From contig NZ_RRZK01000035.1 of NCBI RefSeq assembly GCF_004348895.1, positions 124,001-188,000 of the forward strand: a stretch of 64,000 nt of DNA, given 5' to 3'. Positions 8,536-15,837 of this stretch are shown in pieces. The position numbers and the translations under genes were made by a program. How positions within the stretch are numbered: the first letter of the stretch is position 1; the number at the start of each line of letters is the position of its first letter. The notes beneath the pieces were generated by a model, which did no database searches, was not told where the DNA came from, and saw nothing but the letters and a program-made list of their open reading frames with translations. Origin of the DNA: Pseudomonas vancouverensis. GTDB taxonomy: Bacteria; Pseudomonadota; Gammaproteobacteria; Pseudomonadales; Pseudomonadaceae.

Positions 8536-8605
8536 GGGCGCAGCATAGATCGCAGGAGGGGCAACCTCCACCGGAAAATCGACAGTGAATTTCCCCGGTT
8601 TGCCA

Positions 8606-9562
8606 TCAGTTTTCCGAGGGTTCACGGTCGGCCAGTTCTTCCAGCAAATCGGCAGAGGGGACAAAGAACAGGCCGCCCGTGACCGCCGTACTGAAATCCA
8701 GCAACCGGTCGTAATTGCCCGGTGGCTTGCCGACAAACATGTTCTCCAGCATCAGTTCGATAGGGGCGGGCGAGCGTGCATACCCGATAAAATAGGTGCC
8801 GAATTCACCGGCACCGGGGCGGCCGAACGGCATGTTGTCGCGCAGGATTTTCACTTCCTGCCCGTTCTCGGTGATGGTCGTCAGGCTGCTGTGGGAACAG
8901 CTTGGTTTAATTGAATCGTCGAGTTCGATATCGGACAGCTTGGTGCGGCCGATGACCTTTTCCTGGGTCTCGACCGGCAGCTCATTCCAGGCATCCATGT
9001 TGTGCAGGTATTTCTGCACCAGCACATAGCTGCCGCCGGCGAATGTCGGATCTTCAGCGCCGACCAGGGTGAACTCGGCGATCTTGCGCCCCGTTGGGTT
9101 TTCCGTGCCGTCGACAAAGCCGATGATGCTGCGCATGTCGAAATAGCGAAATCCTTGCACTTCATCGACGACCGACAGCGCGCCTCTGAGCGGGTTCAGC
9201 AACTGCGTCGCCAGTTCGAAGCACAGGTCCATTTGCTCGGCGCGAATGTGCAGAAGAATATCGCCGGGCGTGGCGACGGCTCGACGACCCTCCTCACCGA
9301 ATTCGCGAAAGGCATGCAACGACGCCGGGCGTGGATGCCCGAACAAGTTGTCCCAGGCGCTGGAGCCAAACGCGCAGATGCACGACAGGTTGCCGGAGGG
9401 CACGCGCTTGCCGACCGAGCGGGTCAGGGCAGCGATGTCGCCGCACCAGGCGCGGACTTTGGCAATCGAATCGGGGTCAGGAACCAATGTCGCGACGATG
9501 AAGATCGCGCTGCCGGTGATGGGGCTGCAAACGGCTTGCGGTTCAGGTGTTGGGTTGTCCAT
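8606..9562 (-). CDS. DyP-type heme peroxidase (YfeX-like)
   Basis: A 318-residue dye-decolourising peroxidase with the family hallmark GFVDGTENP (distal aspartate), a proximal histidine region SCSHSSLT and the arginine motif ILRDNMPFGRPG. No signal peptide is visible, so it is cytoplasmic. The physiological substrate is usually unknown; porphyrinogens and dyes are oxidised in vitro by relatives. It lies between a LysE exporter (30 bases upstream) and ada (about 70 bases downstream), all on the minus strand. Confidence 0.9.
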   Translation of the reverse strand: MDNPTPEPQAVCSPITGSAIFIVATLVPDPDSIAKVRAWCGDIAALTRSVGKRVPSGNLSCICAFGSSAWDNLFGHPRPASLHAFREFGEEGRRAVATPGDILLHIRAEQMDLCFELATQLLNPLRGALSVVDEVQGFRYFDMRSIIGFVDGTENPTGRKIAEFTLVGAEDPTFAGGSYVLVQKYLHNMDAWNELPVETQEKVIGRTKLSDIELDDSIKPSCSHSSLTTITENGQEVKILRDNMPFGRPGAGEFGTYFIGYARSPAPIELMLENMFVGKPPGNYDRLLDFSTAVTGGLFFVPSADLLEELADREPSEN

Positions 9563-9592
9563 GGGCGTTTGGTTCCATGAGCGAGGGATTGA

Positions 9593-10213
9593 TCAGGCGC
9601 GGCGTGCCATCAACAACACCGAAGCCGCCGCCGACAGCAGCCCGGCGCAACAGCGATTGAACAGGCGCTTGCCGGACGGCTTGGCGAACCAGCGCCGCAT
9701 GTGCAGGCCCATGTAAGCGTAGGCGCCGATGGCGATCCACTCCAGCCCCAGGAACAAGGCGCCCAGCACCACGAATTGTGGCGTGATGGCCTGGCCCGGG
9801 TTGACGAATTGCGGCAGGAACGCAGTGAAAATCAGGATGGCCTTGGGGTTGCCGGCCGCCACCAGGAATTCCTGCCGAGCCAGTGCCAGCGTGCCCACGG
9901 GGGCGGTGCTCAGCTGATTTTCAACGCCCGGATCGGCGCGCCACAACTGCCAGGCGAGGTAGAACAGATAGGCCGCACCGAGAATCTTGATCCCATAGAA
10001 CAGCAGCTCGGAGGTTTGCAGCACCACGGCCAGCCCCGCCGAGGCGAGGGCGATCATCCCGGCAAACGCCAGCAGCCGACCCGCGCCGGCCACGCAGGCG
10101 GTTCGATAGCCATAGCGGGTGGCATTGCTGACCGACAGCAGGTTGTTCGGGCCGGGTGCCATGTTGAGGGCGAAGCAGGCCGGCAGAAACAGGGTGAGGG
10201 TGGCGATGTCCAT
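9593..10213 (-). CDS. LysE/RhtB-family amino acid exporter
   Basis: A 206-residue inner-membrane protein with about six hydrophobic segments and the LysE/RhtB opening CFALNMAPGPNNLLSVSNA. Family members export amino acids such as lysine, homoserine or threonine by proton exchange. The GNPKAILIFTAFLPQFV segment (about residues 108-124) is the second family hallmark. The ATG at 10213 has AGGAG six bases upstream; an earlier in-frame ATG at 10249 lacks one. The substrate is not deducible. Confidence 0.88.
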   Translation of the reverse strand: MDIATLTLFLPACFALNMAPGPNNLLSVSNATRYGYRTACVAGAGRLLAFAGMIALASAGLAVVLQTSELLFYGIKILGAAYLFYLAWQLWRADPGVENQLSTAPVGTLALARQEFLVAAGNPKAILIFTAFLPQFVNPGQAITPQFVVLGALFLGLEWIAIGAYAYMGLHMRRWFAKPSGKRLFNRCCAGLLSAAASVLLMARRA

Positions 10214-10304
10214 GGTGGGCTCCTGGTGCAAGAACGGTATTTTTACCACAGCAGAACCTGCGCCAGACCCATACAGTGACGAGCGTAAAACGCCGTACCA
10301 GCCT

Positions 10305-11201
10305 CTATTTGGCGAACTTTTTCGCCCCTGCTACACAGAGAATCACAGCGACAGTGACACCGAGCATGCCGGCGCTCACCTGTTCGTGCAGCAAGGTGGC
10401 GGCCAGGGTCAGGCCGAAGAACGGCTGCAGTAGTTGCAACTGGCCGACGGCGGCGATCCCGCCCTGTGCCAACCCGCGATACCAGAACACGAAGCCGATC
10501 AACATGCTGAACAGCGAGACGTAGCCGAGGCTGAACCAGGCCGGCGTGCTGATGCCGCTCAGCGAAGAAGGCATGCGCAGCCAGGTCAGCGCTGCCACTA
10601 CCGGCAACGACAGCACCAGCGCCCAGCAAATCACCTGCCAGCCGCCGAGGGTACGTGACAGTGTTGCGCCTTCGGCATAGCCCAGGCCACAGGCGAGGAT
10701 CGCCAGCAGCATCAGGATGTCCCCCTGAGGGGAGGCCGTCAGCCCTTGGGACAGCGCGTAGCCGACCACCAGCAGGCTGCCCAGCACCGAGAAAATCCAG
10801 AACGCCGCCCGTGGCCGCTCACCGCCGCGCAGCACACCGAACGCCGCCGTCGCCAATGGCAACAAACCGACGAAGACGATGGAGTGGGCGGAAGTGACGT
10901 ACTGCAGCGCCAGTGCGGTCAGCAAAGGAAAGCCGATCACCACGCCCAGGGCAACGATCGTCAGCGACATAAGTTGATGGCGCGCCGGGCGCTTTTCCTT
11001 GAACAGCCACAGCAAACCCAGCGCCAGCAGCGCGGCGATAGTGGCGCGGGCAACCGTGAGGAACACCGGATCGAATTCCAGCACCGCCACGCGTGTCGCT
11101 GGCAGCGAGCCACTGAAGATCACTACACCGATCAGGCCATTGATCCAGCCGCTGGCCGAGGTTTGCAGGGGCGAGTGTTGCAGGTTTGAAGTCCGTTCCA
11201 T
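10305..11201 (-). CDS. EamA/DMT-family transporter
   Basis: A 298-residue inner-membrane protein made of two EamA repeats, each about five helices, with SGSLPATRVAVLEFDP in the first and WYRGLAQGGIAAVGQLQLLQP in the second. Relatives export amino acids or metabolites such as threonine, homoserine or cysteine derivatives. Its start faces the MocR-type regulator across 87 bases, a usual arrangement for a regulator and its target exporter. It may be followed by the LysE gene 91 bases downstream. Confidence 0.88.
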   Translation of the reverse strand: MERTSNLQHSPLQTSASGWINGLIGVVIFSGSLPATRVAVLEFDPVFLTVARATIAALLALGLLWLFKEKRPARHQLMSLTIVALGVVIGFPLLTALALQYVTSAHSIVFVGLLPLATAAFGVLRGGERPRAAFWIFSVLGSLLVVGYALSQGLTASPQGDILMLLAILACGLGYAEGATLSRTLGGWQVICWALVLSLPVVAALTWLRMPSSLSGISTPAWFSLGYVSLFSMLIGFVFWYRGLAQGGIAAVGQLQLLQPFFGLTLAATLLHEQVSAGMLGVTVAVILCVAGAKKFAK

Positions 11202-11252
11202 TGCTTCGAGCTCATTGTTGGTTGCATGAACGCCATCCTGGGGTTGATTATC

Positions 11253-11288
11253 GATACAATCAAAAAATTGTCATGGATACATCTCGAG
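11253..11288. promoter_or_regulatory. Possible MocR operator with direct and inverted repeats
   Basis: GATACA occurs twice in direct orientation (11253 and 11276, 23 bases apart), and between them ACAAT/ATTGT forms an inverted repeat (11256-11260 and 11267-11271). MocR-type regulators commonly bind paired direct repeats between the divergent promoters. The segment ends at the regulator start codon, which would suit autorepression. Confidence 0.4.
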
Positions 11289-12620
11289 ATGCCGACTTCA
11301 CGCTACAAGTCCCTGGTGGACGCCTTTGCCGCCGACATTCGTTCGGGCACATTGCCGCCGGGTACACGTCTGCCGACGCACCGCAAACTGGCGGCCGAGC
11401 ATGGCCTGGCGCTGGTGACTGCCAGTCGGGTGTATGCCGAACTCGAGGGTATGGGCCTGGTCAGCGGCGAAACCGGGCGCGGGACTTTCGTGCGCGAGAC
11501 GTCCTTGCCGCCGGGGCAGGGCATTTCCCAGCACGTGGTGGCTGCGGGCATGCTGGACCTGAACTTCAATTACCCCTCATTGCCCGGTCAGGCCGACCTG
11601 TTGCGCAATGCCCTGCGCCAGTTGGCCTTGTCTGGCGACCTGGAGGCGCACCTGCGCTATCAGCCTCACGCCGGACGCTTGCATGAACGGGCTGCGGTGG
11701 CGCGCCACCTTGAGGCGCGCGGCCTGAACGTGCCGGCCGAACAGGTGCTGATCGTCAGCGGCGCCCAGCATGGCCTGGCGGTGGCGATGATGACGCTGCT
11801 CAAGCCCGGTGATGTGATCGCCGCTGACGCGCTGACTTACCCCGGTTTCAAGACCCTCGCCGAGACGTTGCACCTCGAAGTCCTGGCCATTCCGGTGACC
11901 GATTCGGGACCGGATCTGGCGGCTTTCGAGCGGATGTGCCGAACCCGTCCGGTACGCGCGGTCTACTCGATGCCGACCTTGCACAACCCGCTGGGGTGGG
12001 TGATGGGCGCTGAACAGCGCGAGCTGCTGGTGGCGATCGCGCGGCGGCATGAGTTGATCATCATCGAAGACGCCGCCTACGCGTTTCTCGCTGAAAACGT
12101 CCCGCCGCCGCTGGCCGAGCTGGCGCCGGAAAGAACGGTCTACGTGTCCGGTCTTTCGAAGAGTGTCGCCACCGGGTTGCGTGTCGGCTTCATGGCCGCG
12201 CCTGCCCGCTGGATGGCGGCATTTGAGCGCACGGTCATGGCCACCACCTGGAACACACCGGGGGTGATGACGGCCCTTGCCACGACCTGGCTCGACGACG
12301 GCACGGTCATTGAGCTGGAAGGGCAGAAACGGGTGGACGCCCAGGCCCGGCAGGCCATTGCACTTCAGGTGTTGGCGGGGCTGGATTACATCAGCCATCC
12401 AAATTCGTATTTCATCTGGTTGCCCCTGGCGGAAGACGCGCGGGCCGATCAGGTGGCCATGGCCCTGATGCGTGATCAGGTGTCGGTGTCGGTCGCCGAA
12501 CCTTTCTCGGTCTCGACCCACGTGCCCCATGCGATTCGCCTGGCGCTGGGTTCGGTGGACATGGCTGCGCTGCGTCAGGCCCTGGTGACAGTGAAAAGGG
12601 TGGTGAGCTTTTATTCATAG
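11289..12620 (+). CDS. MocR/PdxR-type regulator: GntR winged helix fused to aminotransferase fold
   Basis: About 443 residues. The first 70 form a GntR winged helix (LPPGTRLPTHRKLAAEHGLA). The rest is a class I/II aminotransferase-like domain with the PLP lysine in VSGLSKSVATGLRVG. Such proteins bind pyridoxal phosphate and an amino-acid ligand to switch transcription rather than to catalyse transamination. An upstream ATG at 11226 would place part of the putative operator in the coding region, so 11289 (MPTSRYKSLVDAF) is preferred. Its likely target is the divergent EamA exporter. Confidence 0.87.
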   Translation: MPTSRYKSLVDAFAADIRSGTLPPGTRLPTHRKLAAEHGLALVTASRVYAELEGMGLVSGETGRGTFVRETSLPPGQGISQHVVAAGMLDLNFNYPSLPGQADLLRNALRQLALSGDLEAHLRYQPHAGRLHERAAVARHLEARGLNVPAEQVLIVSGAQHGLAVAMMTLLKPGDVIAADALTYPGFKTLAETLHLEVLAIPVTDSGPDLAAFERMCRTRPVRAVYSMPTLHNPLGWVMGAEQRELLVAIARRHELIIIEDAAYAFLAENVPPPLAELAPERTVYVSGLSKSVATGLRVGFMAAPARWMAAFERTVMATTWNTPGVMTALATTWLDDGTVIELEGQKRVDAQARQAIALQVLAGLDYISHPNSYFIWLPLAEDARADQVAMALMRDQVSVSVAEPFSVSTHVPHAIRLALGSVDMAALRQALVTVKRVVSFYS

Positions 12621-12710
12621 CGGATTGGCCAGGGCAGTTTTCTTCAATACGGATGACGGCCGGCGCTTTAGCGTGAAGGCCTGGTTCAACTGAATGGAAG
12701 AAGGTGTGCA

Positions 12711-13298
12711 ATGAGTCTGATCATGTCCATGGCGGCGTTCGCGTTGGTCGCTTCAATTACGCCAGGGCCGGTGAACATCGTCGCCCTGAGCGCCGGGGCA
12801 CGCTTTGGTTTCAAGGCCAGTCAGCGTCATGTCGCCGGCGCTACCCTGGGTTTTGTCCTGTTGCTGGTGCTGATGGGGCTGGGCCTGCATGAACTGCTGC
12901 AGCGCTGGCCGGCGCTGACGCAATGGGTGCAATGGGCGGGCGTGGCGTTTCTGTTGTACATGGCCTTCAAACTGGCGGCCGACAACGGCCAGGTGAAGGC
13001 CAGCGAGTCGGCGCGGGCGCCGTCGATGCTGTATGGCGCCATCATGCAATGGCTCAACCCCAAGGCCTGGCTGGCCTGTGTCGCGGGCATGGGTGCGTTT
13101 GTCGCGGATGGTGAAGCAAGGTTGGTGTGGCAGTTTGCGGCGGTGTATCTGGTGATCTGCTACGTGTCGGTGGGTTGCTGGGCCTATGCCGGGACCTTTC
13201 TGCGCGGTTATCTGAATAATCCTGCGGGTATGCGTCTGTTCAACCGGTCGATGGCCTTTCTGTTGGCGTTGAGTGCCGGGTATTTGCTGCTGCCCTGA
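12711..13298 (+). CDS. LysE-family amino acid exporter
   Basis: A 195-residue inner-membrane protein with six predicted helices and the family motifs SITPGPVNIVALSAGARFG near the N-terminus and GAIMQWLNPKAWLACVAGM in the middle. It follows the MocR gene by 90 bases and ends nine bases before the convergent AraC gene. It is the second LysE homologue within 3 kb, but the two are not close copies of each other. The substrate is unknown. Confidence 0.88.
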   Translation: MSLIMSMAAFALVASITPGPVNIVALSAGARFGFKASQRHVAGATLGFVLLLVLMGLGLHELLQRWPALTQWVQWAGVAFLLYMAFKLAADNGQVKASESARAPSMLYGAIMQWLNPKAWLACVAGMGAFVADGEARLVWQFAAVYLVICYVSVGCWAYAGTFLRGYLNNPAGMRLFNRSMAFLLALSAGYLLLP

Positions 13299-13306
13299 GG
13301 GCAGGT

Positions 13307-14140
13307 TCAATCCCGATACTGCCCCGGCGTCGCCGCTAGGTGCTGTTTGAAGGCCCGTTGAAAATGCGCCTGATCGGCGAACCCCGCTGCCAGTGCCACG
13401 TCGGCGATCAGTTTGCCGCTGCGCAGTTGGTCCCTGGCGAACTGGATGCGCCGGTTCACCAGATAGGCGTGGGGTGTCATGCCGAAGTGCTGCTTGAAGG
13501 CACGGATCAGGTAGGAGGGCGACAGCTGCGCGGCTTCGCAGATGTCTTCGAGCTTGAGCAGTTGCGTGCAATTGTCGCGGATGTAGTCGGCGGCACGCTC
13601 CAGCTTGAAGTTGGGTTCGCGCAACAGCTGATCCGCCGGGTTGAGGCGTTGTTGCACGTCGGTGAAAAACTCCACCGCTGCGCTGTGTTTGCGCAGCACG
13701 TCCTGCTGCGGGTCGACCAGCACTTCATACAGTTGCGTGAGCCCGGTAAACAGCCGGGCATCTTGCGTATGGGTGGCTGAAAAGCGGCGGAACGCCGAGT
13801 CTGCGCTGAAGCCGAGCTGATGCTGCAAATCCGTCAGCCATGGGGTTTCGACATACAGCATCACATACGACCACGGCTGGTCATCGATCGGGTTGCAGGC
13901 GTGCACGTCGCCGGGGTTCATCAGCACCACGGTGCCGACGCCAACCTCAAACGCCGAGCGTTCGTGCAGGTAGGTACTGCGTCCGTGGGTGATCGCCCCG
14001 ATGGAAAAATGCGCATGGGCGTGACGGCTGTAGCAGACTTCGCGGCCGTCGGCGATGGCGCGCGCCTCGATGAAGGGCAGGGCATCGTCGCGCCAAAAGC
14101 GCGGGGCCTTGTCGGTGTCTTTGGCAACAGCGTGCTTCAT
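13307..14140 (-). CDS. AraC-family transcriptional regulator
   Basis: A 277-residue regulator with an N-terminal cupin-type ligand-binding domain (HAHAHFSIGAITHG, GDVHACNP) and a C-terminal pair of helix-turn-helices (LEDICEAAQLSPSYLIRAFK and DVALAAGFADQAHFQRAFKQ). The start has GAGGA seven bases upstream. It is convergent with the LysE exporter nine bases away and lies 33 bases downstream of the VOC gene on the same strand. Similar AraC proteins sit beside LysE exporters in pseudomonads, so it may control that exporter (inference). Confidence 0.88.
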   Translation of the reverse strand: MKHAVAKDTDKAPRFWRDDALPFIEARAIADGREVCYSRHAHAHFSIGAITHGRSTYLHERSAFEVGVGTVVLMNPGDVHACNPIDDQPWSYVMLYVETPWLTDLQHQLGFSADSAFRRFSATHTQDARLFTGLTQLYEVLVDPQQDVLRKHSAAVEFFTDVQQRLNPADQLLREPNFKLERAADYIRDNCTQLLKLEDICEAAQLSPSYLIRAFKQHFGMTPHAYLVNRRIQFARDQLRSGKLIADVALAAGFADQAHFQRAFKQHLAATPGQYRD

Positions 14141-14173
14141 GCTCGATCCTCGGCAGGTCAGCCATCGAGTGTA

Positions 14174-14677
14174 TTAGCTCTCGCCATCAAAGGCTCGTTG
14201 CAAGGTGGCGATATCGAGTTTTTTCATCTGCATCATGGCTTCCATGGCCCGTTGCGATTTTTTCGTATCGGGGTCTTTGAACATGTTCATCATCGCCACG
14301 GGGATGATCTGCCAGGCCAGGCCGAACTTGTCCCGCAGCCAGCCGCATTGCTGCGCTTCGGGCGCGCCACCGGCGGACAGCTTGCCCCAGAAGTGGTCGA
14401 CCTCTTCCTGGGATTCGCAATTGACCTGGAACGAGATGGCCTCACTGAACTTGAACATCGGCCCGCCGTTGAGGCCGGTGAAGCTTTGTCCGTCGAGTTC
14501 GAAGCTGACGGTCATCACCGAGCCTTCAGGTCGCCCGTGGAACTCGAAACCGGCATGGCCGTAGTGGGTGATGGCGGTGATTTTCGAGTGATCGAAGATC
14601 GAGCAGTAGTACTTCGCGGCGTCTTCGGCCTCACTGTCGAACCACAGGCAGGGGGTGAGTTTCTGGATACGTTGCAT
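14174..14677 (-). CDS. VOC-family (PhnB-like) protein
   Basis: A 167-residue glyoxalase/bleomycin-resistance-fold protein of the PhnB/3-demethylubiquinone-methyltransferase-like subgroup, starting MQRIQKLTPCLWFDSEAEDA with the typical WFDSEAEDA motif and later FKFSEAISFQVNC and DKFGLAWQIIP. Members of this subgroup often lack a proven activity. The ATG at 14677 has AGGAG upstream; the longer frame to 14794 has no such support. Confidence 0.85.
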   Translation of the reverse strand: MQRIQKLTPCLWFDSEAEDAAKYYCSIFDHSKITAITHYGHAGFEFHGRPEGSVMTVSFELDGQSFTGLNGGPMFKFSEAISFQVNCESQEEVDHFWGKLSAGGAPEAQQCGWLRDKFGLAWQIIPVAMMNMFKDPDTKKSQRAMEAMMQMKKLDIATLQRAFDGES

Positions 14678-14802
14678 GGCAGGCACTCCTCGGCAGGTTA
14701 GGCATGCTGGAGTTAAAGCGTAGCCAGCCTGACGTGGGTCGGCAGTACCGTAGATCGACCAGCGGGGTTTGGTGGCTTGAAAGATTGCGATCAAAAAATG
14801 TA

Positions 14803-14944
14803 GTCATAATGACTGATTGAAGTGTCTTTATGACTCGTTTTGTTCAGAGTCATATTGACCTCTTCGAGTCCAACTAATTGATTTTTAATTGCATATAAGC
14901 TGGCACGAAAACTGAAGTCACTTACGTACAACTGATCGACGTAC
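14803..14944. promoter_or_regulatory. Array of GTCAT/ATGAC and ACGTAC sites before the PpyR-like gene
   Basis: GTCATAATGAC (14803-14813), a half-site ATGAC (14830-14834) and GTCATATTGAC (14849-14859) precede an A+T-rich stretch (14870-14900). Two ACGTAC copies at 14924 and 14939 lie just before the Shine-Dalgarno. The 280-base gap upstream of the gene is unusually A+T rich for this window. No -10/-35 pair with standard spacing could be fixed with confidence. Confidence 0.4.
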
Positions 14945-14957
14945 AGGAGTACGGAAC

Positions 14958-15206
14958 ATGTTCGATTTCTTCAGCAACCCTCAAAACCTGTTCAACCTTT
15001 CGAACCGCGTGCTGGGTGCCGGCCTGGCCATGCTGCTGGTGGGCATCTACGGCGCTTATCTGTATGGCGGGCATCTGTCGATATTGGTTCTGGTAATGAT
15101 GCACGCCCTGACCATCCTTGGCCCGACCTTGTTGAAAATCGGCTATGTCATGCGCCTGGTGTCTCAGCATCGCCTGGGCCAGAGCCGGGCAGCCGCGCTG
15201 GCTTGA
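14958..15206 (+). CDS. Small two-helix membrane protein, PpyR-like
   Basis: An 82-residue inner-membrane protein with two hydrophobic segments (VLGAGLAMLLVGIYGAYLYG and LSILVLVMMHALTILGPTLL) and short charged ends. The N-terminus MFDFFSNPQNLFNLSNR resembles what I recall of PpyR, a small Pseudomonas membrane protein linked to control of Psl polysaccharide and pyoverdine genes; that match is from memory only. A GGAG lies eight bases before the ATG. It stands alone, 168 bases before the molybdenum hydroxylase genes. Confidence 0.75.
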   Translation: MFDFFSNPQNLFNLSNRVLGAGLAMLLVGIYGAYLYGGHLSILVLVMMHALTILGPTLLKIGYVMRLVSQHRLGQSRAAALA

Positions 15207-15374
15207 GGCCAACAATGGCAGCGATTCAGACGGCTGGTCGATGACCGGTGGTCGATGCATTCCCGCCAGCCCGGGAATCTGCGCTTAGCTGAAGGGATAA
15301 CCCGAGGCGCGCACAGGTCTTGCACCACCTCAGCGACGCCCCTTCAGATCACCGTGAGTCTGAGGAACTGCGCA

Positions 15375-15830
15375 ATGCTGACCCTGAACATCAACGGTCA
15401 GGACCAGGAGCTGGATGTCCCCGCCGACATGCCGTTGCTCTGGGTCCTGCGCGATGTCGCCCACCTGACCGGGACCAAATTCGGCTGCGGCATGGCCCAG
15501 TGCGGAGCCTGCACCGTGCACGTCGACGGCGCGCCATTGCGTTCCTGTATCACCCCCGCCACAGCGGTGGCCCACGGGCAGAAAATCCTCACCATCGAAG
15601 GCCTCTCCGCGGACGGTTCGCACCCGGTGCAACGCGCCTGGGCGGAAATCGACGTGGTCCAGTGCGGCTACTGCCAATCAGGGCAGATCATGTCCGCCGC
15701 CGCCTTGTTGGCGAAAATCCCCAAACCGACCGACAGCGACATTGACCAGGCGCTGTCCGGCAATATCTGCCGCTGCGGCACCTACCCGCGGATTCGCGCG
15801 GCGGTCAAGCGCGCGGCTGAATTGGGCTGA
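15375..15830 (+). CDS. iorA: Molybdenum hydroxylase, two-[2Fe-2S] small subunit (IorA-like)
   Basis: A 151-residue electron-transfer subunit of an isoquinoline 1-oxidoreductase-type enzyme. The plant-ferredoxin-type cluster is bound by CGMAQCGAC and a later cysteine (about residues 38-58). The C-terminal cluster is bound by CGYC (about 97-100) and CRCG (about 131-134). It passes electrons from the molybdopterin subunit encoded next. The ATG at 15375 has GAGGAA upstream; the open frame before it is not family-like. Seven bases separate it from the large subunit. Confidence 0.9.
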   Translation: MLTLNINGQDQELDVPADMPLLWVLRDVAHLTGTKFGCGMAQCGACTVHVDGAPLRSCITPATAVAHGQKILTIEGLSADGSHPVQRAWAEIDVVQCGYCQSGQIMSAAALLAKIPKPTDSDIDQALSGNICRCGTYPRIRAAVKRAAELG

Positions 15831-15837
15831 GGTGAGC

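Noticed and set aside
14875..14895. TTGAT-N4-like Anr/FNR box before the PpyR-like gene
   Set aside because: The right half reads AATTG instead of ATCAA, too far from the consensus.
14900..14916. TGGCAC as the -24 element of a sigma-54 promoter
   Set aside because: The -12 element (TTGC) is missing at the required distance; the bases there read CTGA.
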